Origin: Paraliobacillus zengyii | GTDB lineage: Bacteria; Bacillota; Bacilli; Bacillales; Amphibacillaceae | Assembly: GCF_003268595.1 (NCBI RefSeq) | Contig: NZ_CP029797.1 | Span: forward strand, 2,129,501 to 2,193,500 | Direction: 5' to 3' | DNA length: 64,000 nt | In this document: positions 58,455-64,000 of the stretch, in pieces | Position numbering within the stretch: position 1 is the first letter of the stretch | Layout: every line of letters starts with the position of its first letter | Notes under the pieces: generated by a model | The model's input: the letters and a program-made list of their open reading frames with translations, nothing else | Databases searched by the model: none | What the model was told of the DNA's origin: nothing | Position numbers and translations under genes: made by a program

Positions 58455-58967
58455 CTAAATCAAGAGTAAGACGATAAATAATCCAGCTAAAAACCCTAAA
58501 CTTTTAACCATTTTTCCGTATCTTTGTTGGTTATCCTGTGCTTCTTCTAAAGCACGTTCTAAATGTGTAAAAGCAAGTTGAATATGTTTAGTTTGTTGTT
58601 TAATATCATGTTGTCCTAGTGTTTGTCCAAATTGATGCATAATTTCCTTCTCATAATCTCCTAAAGAAACATTGGCAAAGAAGATCGTAAGATGCTTGTC
58701 CCAGCTAGCAGGAAAATCTACTGATTGAGTTTGCAAATCTTGACATACCGCTTGAAAAAACGAAGAAACTGGCTGCGGAATTTGTTTCGCTACTACTCTG
58801 AAAGCTTCTTCTAGTGGTGCTTGACTATAAACCATTTCCGCTTCAACTATTTGTAAGGCGCTTTTTAATTGTCTAATTTCTTTTGGACGGTTGTTCAATT
58901 GAAATGCTATTTCAAATCCGATCCACGTGGTGGCGCCTAATAGAAGAAGAGCCCCTATCCATTTCAT
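58455..58967 (-). CDS. spoIIIAB: Stage III sporulation protein AB
   Basis: A 170-aa membrane protein with N- and C-terminal hydrophobic segments and a helical centre, a GspF/T4P-like component of the complex. RPKEIRQLKSALQIVEAEM is a conserved stretch. Its start lies inside the end of spoIIIAA, by 56 bases, with a GGGGTGGCGGA ribosome site. Confidence 0.9.
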   Translation of the reverse strand: MKWIGALLLLGATTWIGFEIAFQLNNRPKEIRQLKSALQIVEAEMVYSQAPLEEAFRVVAKQIPQPVSSFFQAVCQDLQTQSVDFPASWDKHLTIFFANVSLGDYEKEIMHQFGQTLGQHDIKQQTKHIQLAFTHLERALEEAQDNQQRYGKMVKSLGFLAGLFIVLLLI

Positions 58968-59877
58968 TCTTCCGCCACCCCTGTTTCTTTACAATATTTG
59001 TTCCATTTGAATCGAGAATACATTGGACTACTCCCGGTTTTTTAGTTCGTTCTAAACAAATAAATCGATCAAAAACTTGTTCTTCCCATAACATTTTAAA
59101 AGTAGAACGGGTTTGAATATCTTTCAATGATTCACCGTGTACTGTGCAGATTATACGAACACCAGCATGTAATGCCTCCTGCAATGCTTCTACATCTTTT
59201 TTAGTCCCAATTTCATCTACTATGAGCACTTCTGGAGACATGGAACGAATCATCATCATCATGCCTTCAGTCTTAGGACATGCGTCCAATACATCTGTAC
59301 GAATACCTATTTCATGTTGGGCGATCCCTTCTATACATCCAGCTATTTCTGATCGTTCATCAATAATACCGACTTTAGCTGGATTAATATTACTCCAACC
59401 ATTTCCAATTACTCGCGCAATGTCACGCAGTAATGTTGTTTTACCAGTTTGAGGCGCTCCAATTATCAAGGTATTAAAGTATCTTTCATCATATAAATAG
59501 GATATATAGTTATCTGCTATACCTTTTTTTGCTTTTGCAATTCTAATATTAAATGATGTAATATCCTTAATTGCTTTCACTTCGCCATGCAGGGTGTTAA
59601 CTTTTCCAGCTAGACCAACACGATGTCCCCCACGAATAGTTATATAACCTTGTTTTAGCTCTTCTTCCATACGATACAATGAAAATTGGCTGAGTTGATT
59701 TAATAGAAATATCCCATCTTGTTTAACCGGGACGTTTTCTATTAGCCACTCTGTATTCGTATCAAAAACTAATTCTATTGGGCGCTCAATTCTAACTCTA
59801 ATTTCCTGTAAACTTTGCCAACGCGAACCAATCTTAGTCATGAGCTGCCGCTTCAATATGTCCGGGAATAATCTCAT
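58912..59877 (-). CDS. spoIIIAA: Stage III sporulation protein AA (ATPase)
   Basis: Putative secretion-type ATPase powering the SpoIIIA-SpoIIQ channel. About 321 aa. Walker A IIGAPQTGKTTLLRDIARVI, Walker B VLIVDEIGTKKDVEAL and Arg/His motifs CTVHGESLKDI are present. The ATG ending at 59877 follows TAGGAGAG; an in-frame ATG at 59892 has poor spacing. The C-terminus is slightly longer than usual and overlaps spoIIIAB by 56 bp; one missing base near 58980 would instead give a TGA overlapping the spoIIIAB ATG. Confidence 0.9.
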   Translation of the reverse strand: MRLFPDILKRQLMTKIGSRWQSLQEIRVRIERPIELVFDTNTEWLIENVPVKQDGIFLLNQLSQFSLYRMEEELKQGYITIRGGHRVGLAGKVNTLHGEVKAIKDITSFNIRIAKAKKGIADNYISYLYDERYFNTLIIGAPQTGKTTLLRDIARVIGNGWSNINPAKVGIIDERSEIAGCIEGIAQHEIGIRTDVLDACPKTEGMMMMIRSMSPEVLIVDEIGTKKDVEALQEALHAGVRIICTVHGESLKDIQTRSTFKMLWEEQVFDRFICLERTKKPGVVQCILDSNGTNIVKKQGWRKNEMDRGSSSIRRHHVDRI

Positions 59878-59933
59878 GATCTCTCCTATCATATCCTCAC
59901 TTCTTTCTCTAGTAACACATTTGTATTTATAGT

Positions 59934-59963
59934 AAGTCTATGCTTGTCTTCATATGATATGAC
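59934..59963 (-). promoter_or_regulatory. Sigma-E promoter of the spoIIIA operon
   Basis: On the minus strand GTCATATC (-35) and CATAGACTT (-10) are separated by 13 bp, an excellent match to the sigma-E consensus. About 57 bp upstream of spoIIIAA. Mother-cell expression of spoIIIA is established in Bacillus subtilis. Confidence 0.75.
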
Positions 59964-60008
59964 TTGAATTTCACATCTAGTTAGATATCAAAAAAAGGAC
60001 AAATAAAA

Positions 60009-60035
60009 AACTGGCATGCATATTGCATACCAGTT
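60009..60035 (-). terminator. Terminator after efp
   Basis: AACTGGCATGCA and TGCATACCAGTT form a stem with one mismatch. On the minus strand it runs into six T residues and isolates spoIIIA from efp. Confidence 0.8.
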
Positions 60036-60051
60036 CAATCATTCTTTTTAT

Positions 60052-60611
60052 TTAAGCACGTGAAACATATTTACCATCCGTTGTATTAATAAGAAGAATG
60101 TCTCCTTCATTTATAAAGAAAGGTACTTGAACACTTAAACCTGTTTCTAAAATTGCAGGTTTCGTACCACCACTTGCAGTATCCCCTTTTATACCCGGTT
60201 CTGTTTCAGTAACCTTAAGCTCAACGTTGTTTGGTAAAGATACACCAATTGTTTCATCATGGTAACTCATAATATTAACTTCCATATTTTCTTTTAAGAA
60301 TTTTAATTCATACTCAATTTGACTAGCTTGCAACTCAGTTTGCTCATATGTGTTGGTATCCATAAAAGTATGTACATCAGCAGCAGCATATAAATATTGC
60401 ATTTTTTTATTTTCAATATGTGCTCGTTCTACTTTTTTCTCCAGCACGAAACGTTTTTTCTTGGGATATTACCATTTCGTAAATTACGTAATTTTGAACG
60501 TACAAAAGCTGCACCTTTTCCTGGTTTTACATGTTGAAAATCTACGACCGACCAAATACTTCCATCAAATTCAATTGTTAGCCCAGTCTTAAAATCATTA
60601 ACTGAAATCAT
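60052..60611 (-). pseudogene. efp: Elongation factor P, two frameshifts (probably sequence errors)
   Basis: Relieves ribosome stalling at polyproline stretches. The N-terminal domain has [20 protein letters not shown], including the Lys that is modified in bacilli (GKGAA). Reading breaks after NGNI (ATCCCAAG has an extra C) and again at GEKVER (one extra A in GAAAAAAGTAG). Corrected, it reads [20 protein letters not shown] and continues to SRA at the end. Restored length is about 185 aa, exactly the family norm. Confidence 0.87.
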
Positions 60612-60656
60612 TTTTTGTTTCCTCCCTATAGTAACTATCTCTTTATCTTTTATAAC

Positions 60657-61719
60657 TTATAATATAATAAGTTCTTTTGTTGAATGATTCAACCTCTTAT
60701 TACCATCTTTCGTAACAATAATATCATCTTCGATACGACAACCACCAACATTTGGTACATATATCCCTGGTTCAACGGTAACAACCATACCTTCTTCTTA
60801 GAATTTCACTTGAGCGAAATGATAGGCCTGGACTTTCGTGTACTTCTAACCCTAAACCGTGACCAGTAGAATGACCAAAGTATTTACCATATCCTTTTTC
60901 TGTAATGTAATCTCTTGTAAGCGCATCGGCTTCTTTGGCAGTTATTCCTGCTTTAATGCCTTCTACACCTTTTAACTGTGCTTGTAATACCGTATCATAA
61001 ATGGTATGTAATTCATCTGATACTTCACCAACAGCCACCGTACGTGTTATATCGGAACAATACCCTTTATATAAGGCACCAAAATCTAATGTCACAAGCT
61101 CCCCATTTTCAATTGTTTTATCGGATGCCACACCATGAGGGAGCGCTGAACGATAGCCTGATGCTACAATAATATCAAAACTAGATGAAGTAGCGCCTTG
61201 TTTACGCATGAAAAATTCTAGTTCATTTGATACATCAATTTCTTTCACACCAGGTTTAATAACAGTTAGAATATGCTCGAATGCTGCATCTGCAATTTTA
61301 GCAGCTTCCTTTAAAATAGCAATCTCATCATCTGTTTTAATCAAACGTAATTTTTCTACTAAACCTTTTGTCGGGACTAACTCAGCACTAATTTCTTTTT
61401 GATATTCTTCAAAAATCTCATATGTTAGATCTGTTTTTTCAAATCCAATACGCTTTATACCCAATGTCTTCACTTGGTTAGCAATTTCTTTAATAACACC
61501 TTGTTTATGTTCAATAATTTCAAATGATGGAACTTCATCGGCTGCTTGTTGCGTATAACGAAAGTCCGTAATAAACAGTGCTTTCGATTCAGTAATAAGC
61601 GCAATACCTGAAGTACCAGTAAAACCCGTCATATATCTTATATTAAACGAATTTGTGATTACTAAAGCGCCTAAATTATCCTTTTTCATTACAATACGGA
61701 GTTTTTCTATTTTCCCCAT
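60657..61719 (-). pseudogene. yqhT: M24 Xaa-Pro aminopeptidase-like protein (YqhT), one frameshift (probably sequence error)
   Basis: Metallopeptidase releasing an N-terminal residue before proline, 350-aa class. N-terminal creatinase-like domain (to about 130) and M24 domain with metal ligands in LDFGALYKGYCSDITRTV and GHSTGHGLGLEVHESP. The frame breaks after SFRSSEIL because CTAAGAAG has one A too many; the other frame gives [34 protein letters not shown] and the stop at 60657. ATG ending at 61719 follows AAGGAT. Next to efp, as in Bacillus subtilis. Confidence 0.85.
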
Positions 61720-61839
61720 GTTAAATCCTTCCCTTCTAATTAGTAACATACAAGTTCTTCTTTTTATACGTCAATTTGTCTTTATCTAGTTTATCATAAT
61801 TCTGCTGTTTTGTGTTTAATCTGAGACTTTTGAATAACA

Positions 61840-62337
61840 TTAAAATATTTTCTTTGTTACTGTATCAAGATAATCATAAGAAATAGAATAACCAATGAAA
61901 ATACCATATAGTAAAAATAAGCAAAGGGTTGTCACGATCGTATCACCATTCAACTGATTTAAAGATGATATATTCGGAAAAATCGGCAATAATACATAGA
62001 ATACAATGCCCCATAAGGCTATTCCAAATATAGCGCTTGGCCATAATCCACGTAATTTTTTTAACAGTAAATAGTAAATAATTGCTACTGCTAATGATAA
62101 TACGCCGATTAGAATAATTGCAATTAATTCAGCTAACCATCCGCTTGTCCAATCTTTATTTAACCAAGACCTAATTATGAAAGATGCTGGAGATACAGAT
62201 GTAAAATTAAAATAACTAGCAAACCATCCCATAAACCCCCAAAAAACACCCCCTACAAATCCAGTCATAAGTGATTTTGTAATAATCGAAGTCGGTTGTT
62301 CTCTCTTGTTTTGTTCTAATTGTTTTTTAGCTACCAT
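61840..62337 (-). CDS. yqhR: YqhR-like membrane protein
   Basis: A 166-aa conserved membrane protein of unknown function with four predicted helices, at about 20-45, 72-100, 105-125 and 135-158. The FVGGVFWGFMGWFASYFNF segment is family-like. The ATG ending at 62337 follows GAGGTGAT; the longer frame to 62367 lacks a ribosome site. In Bacillus subtilis aroQ lies between yqhR and yqhT, but here it is missing. Confidence 0.8.
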   Translation of the reverse strand: MVAKKQLEQNKREQPTSIITKSLMTGFVGGVFWGFMGWFASYFNFTSVSPASFIIRSWLNKDWTSGWLAELIAIILIGVLSLAVAIIYYLLLKKLRGLWPSAIFGIALWGIVFYVLLPIFPNISSLNQLNGDTIVTTLCLFLLYGIFIGYSISYDYLDTVTKKIF

Positions 62338-62582
62338 CCTTATCACCTCGAGATATAGGATGACCATTTTTTTTTACAATATGCTTGGTTTGTTATAAAA
62401 GAAAATTTATCTACTACTAGTGCTTTCTTGTATTTTTTAGTAAAATAGATGTAAGACTTTTAAAAAAGCAGCATAATAAATGCATATAATTAATAGATTA
62501 CGGAAATAATATATGATAGAAATGATTCGCCTAGCCATAAACAAAAAAGGTTTTAAAAAAAACAGTAGAAAGGGTGAAAAAA

Positions 62583-62969
62583 ATGTTCCGTCATAGGTTT
62601 TCTGTATGGATATATATCCTTCTTGGTCTTGCTATTATTGGTTTAGGAAGTAAATTACTCACAAATCCAACAGGTTTCATTATGAATATATTAATTATCG
62701 CAGGTCTTGGTGCATTAATTTACGGTGCAATCTACTTCTTTATCATTCGAAAGCGTACGACAGATGATTTAATAAAATATAAAAAAGCTGTTAAACAATC
62801 AAAGAAAAAATATAAAAATCAACAAACAAAAAAAGCATCGACATCTAAAGCCATTAAAAAGAATCAACCTATATTAAAAAAGAAAAAACATATTAAAAAA
62901 ACTGATGCACCGCATTTACGTGTAATCGATGGAAAAAAACAAAAAAGAAAAGATCGAGCCACATTTTAG
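62583..62969 (+). CDS. yqhP: SA1362/YqhP-like membrane protein
   Basis: About 129 aa, with two transmembrane helices (about 10-28 and 35-58) and a very basic, lysine-rich C-terminal tail. Function unknown. The ATG at 62583 has AGAAAGGGTG upstream; a GTG at 62574 lies within that site. A terminator-like hairpin overlaps the stop. Position between yqhO and yqhR matches Bacillus subtilis. Confidence 0.78.
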   Translation: MFRHRFSVWIYILLGLAIIGLGSKLLTNPTGFIMNILIIAGLGALIYGAIYFFIIRKRTTDDLIKYKKAVKQSKKKYKNQQTKKASTSKAIKKNQPILKKKKHIKKTDAPHLRVIDGKKQKRKDRATF

Positions 62970-62990
62970 TGGCATGTCTTTTCTTTTTTT
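62941..62990. terminator. Bidirectional terminator between yqhP and yqhO
   Basis: AAAAAAGAAAAGA pairs with TCTTTTCTTTTTT, with an inner GCCAC/GTGGC stem. The hairpin overlaps the end of yqhP and gives T-runs on both strands. Confidence 0.8.
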
Positions 62991-63107
62991 ATTTCATAAA
63001 TAGTGTTGGTTTTCAAACTGTGCAGTAGCTGTAAAATACGCGTAGTGAATAATCGAAAATACTTGCTAACGAAAAGGGAACTTATTTTTTCCATAGCGAA
63101 TACTTAT

Positions 63108-63998
63108 TTAGTTAGGCCAGTGTGTTAGAAATGATGTGGCTCTTTTTTTACCAAATAGGATTAAATCCCTTTTTGAATCTTTAGATAACGATAAATCAGA
63201 TACATCAACTTCTTTTACTGGTATGAATAGGAGATCATCTGTATGTTTTTTTGATATATATCTAGCGTCATGTGCTAAACGCATCGTTGTAACCAAGGCT
63301 TCTGAAAGATTAAACGCATTTGTAATCTTTTTCTCGGGGATTTGATCGTATGCTGCACTTAAATTCATACCTAATAAAGGTCTTCTTCTCATAGAACGAT
63401 CTTTATCAAAAATCCACATCGGTGTATTACTTAAAATAGCACCATCTACTATAATACTTTTTTGGTTTTTTTTATTGACTAATTTCTTGGGACGAAAGAA
63501 ATAAGGTAGACTTGCACTCATCCGAACTGCTGTCGCTATTAAGAAACTCTCTGGTTTTATTCCATATAAACGCTCCAAGTCATCTGGTAAAACAACAATT
63601 TTACCTAAAGATAAGTCTGCAACAACCACCTTTAACAAGCCTTCTGGAAGATCACGAAAAGTATATACATTCTTATCAGCAAGTCTTTGATATAACCACT
63701 TCTCAAAAGCATCACCTTTATATATGCCCATTGTAAAGTATAGTGAAAAGACTTTACAAATAGGAATATATTTATCCATAATACTTGTATCCAAGAATTT
63801 TTTTAAATCTAAATTTATCAGCGTTAATTCAATTTCTTTTACAGTATATCCTGCTGCAAGTAAGCTCGCTAAAATTGCACCTGCCGATGTTCCGGCTAAA
63901 CGCTCAAACGTAAAACCTTTCTCTTCCAATACCTCCAATGCACCGATAAAGGCAAAAGCTTTGACTCCTCCTCCTGAAAAAACACCATCAATTTTCAT
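63108..63998 (-). CDS. yqhO: Patatin-like phospholipase (YqhO)
   Basis: Probable acyl hydrolase of the patatin family, 296 aa, intact inside the window. Oxyanion motif GGGVKAFAFIGALEVLEEKG (about 9-28), nucleophile elbow GTSAGAILASL (about 37-47), and the dyad Asp in IVDGAILSNTPMW. No signal peptide, so cytosolic or membrane-peripheral. Substrate unknown. First gene at the right edge. Confidence 0.88.
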   Translation of the reverse strand: MKIDGVFSGGGVKAFAFIGALEVLEEKGFTFERLAGTSAGAILASLLAAGYTVKEIELTLINLDLKKFLDTSIMDKYIPICKVFSLYFTMGIYKGDAFEKWLYQRLADKNVYTFRDLPEGLLKVVVADLSLGKIVVLPDDLERLYGIKPESFLIATAVRMSASLPYFFRPKKLVNKKNQKSIIVDGAILSNTPMWIFDKDRSMRRRPLLGMNLSAAYDQIPEKKITNAFNLSEALVTTMRLAHDARYISKKHTDDLLFIPVKEVDVSDLSLSKDSKRDLILFGKKRATSFLTHWPN

Positions 63999-64000
63999 AA

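Noticed and set aside
1..64000. tRNA, rRNA, CRISPR array, prophage or defence island
   Set aside because: No tRNA-like cloverleafs, rRNA blocks, regular direct repeats or phage structural genes were recognised on reading.

Overview
This is a low-GC, Gram-positive, endospore-forming member of the Bacillaceae. The evidence is spo0A, spoIVB, spoIIM and the complete spoIIIA operon, together with Bacillus-type ribosome binding sites. Gene order follows the yqh-yqk part of the Bacillus subtilis chromosome almost throughout, read backwards from yqhO at the right edge to the phosphopentomutase gene at the left edge. An OLE RNA, which is typical of extremophilic and alkaliphilic Firmicutes, and a repeat family I associate with halotolerant bacilli suggest something near Oceanobacillus, Virgibacillus or Gracilibacillus. 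The genus is inference.

Layout. 1-6.3 kb: deoB (cut by the window edge), xerD, yqzK, fur with a Fur box, spoIIM with a sigma-E promoter, an EndoQ-like PHP nuclease (yqxK), nudF, and an aldo/keto reductase. 6.4-9.8 kb: an acetyltransferase, two structured GC-richer repeats in opposite orientation, yqkE, yqkB, a short-chain dehydrogenase and a decayed rocB. 9.8-17.6 kb: glycerophosphodiesterase, namA, rnz, SOS-controlled dinB, an M20 peptidase, the mini-protein Prli42, an L,D-transpeptidase, yqjA and bacilliredoxin brxB. 17.7-26 kb: a signalling island with a PAS-GGDEF-EAL-PilZ protein whose GGDEF site is degenerate, a small unknown protein, two chemotaxis receptors (one behind a class I cyclic-di-GMP riboswitch) and a metallo-beta-lactamase-fold hydrolase.

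26-35.2 kb: an aldo/keto reductase and a branched-chain 2-oxoacid dehydrogenase operon, bcd-lpdV-bkdAA-bkdAB-bkdB. It has a near-perfect sigma-54 promoter and is followed upstream by its likely activator gene bkdR. The ptb and buk genes that B. subtilis carries in this operon are absent. 35.2-37.1 kb: an IS1182-type insertion sequence with a nonsense-interrupted transposase. 37.1-40.5 kb: aspartokinase thrD, a LysM-CAP protein and spo0A.

40.5-54.5 kb: a long leftward cluster in transcription order accB, accC, yqhY, nusB, folD, xseA, xseB, ispA, OLE RNA, oapA, dxs, tlyA, argR, recN, spoIVB. 54.7-59.9 kb: spoIIIAA-AH behind a sigma-E promoter. 60-64 kb: efp, an M24 aminopeptidase, yqhR, yqhP and the patatin-like yqhO.

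Seven conserved genes between 40.5 and 61.7 kb (spoIVB, recN, dxs, oapA, ispA, efp and the M24 peptidase) carry single-base frameshifts, mostly one extra base next to a short homopolymer. Because dxs and ispA should be essential, I read these as probable sequence or assembly errors rather than real decay. The rocB remnant, by contrast, has lost most of its length and is a true pseudogene. The most notable elements are the OLE RNA with its partner gene oapA, the cyclic-di-GMP riboswitch on a chemoreceptor, and the sigma-54 control region whose upstream palindrome overlaps the end of its own activator gene. I see no tRNA, rRNA, CRISPR array or prophage.
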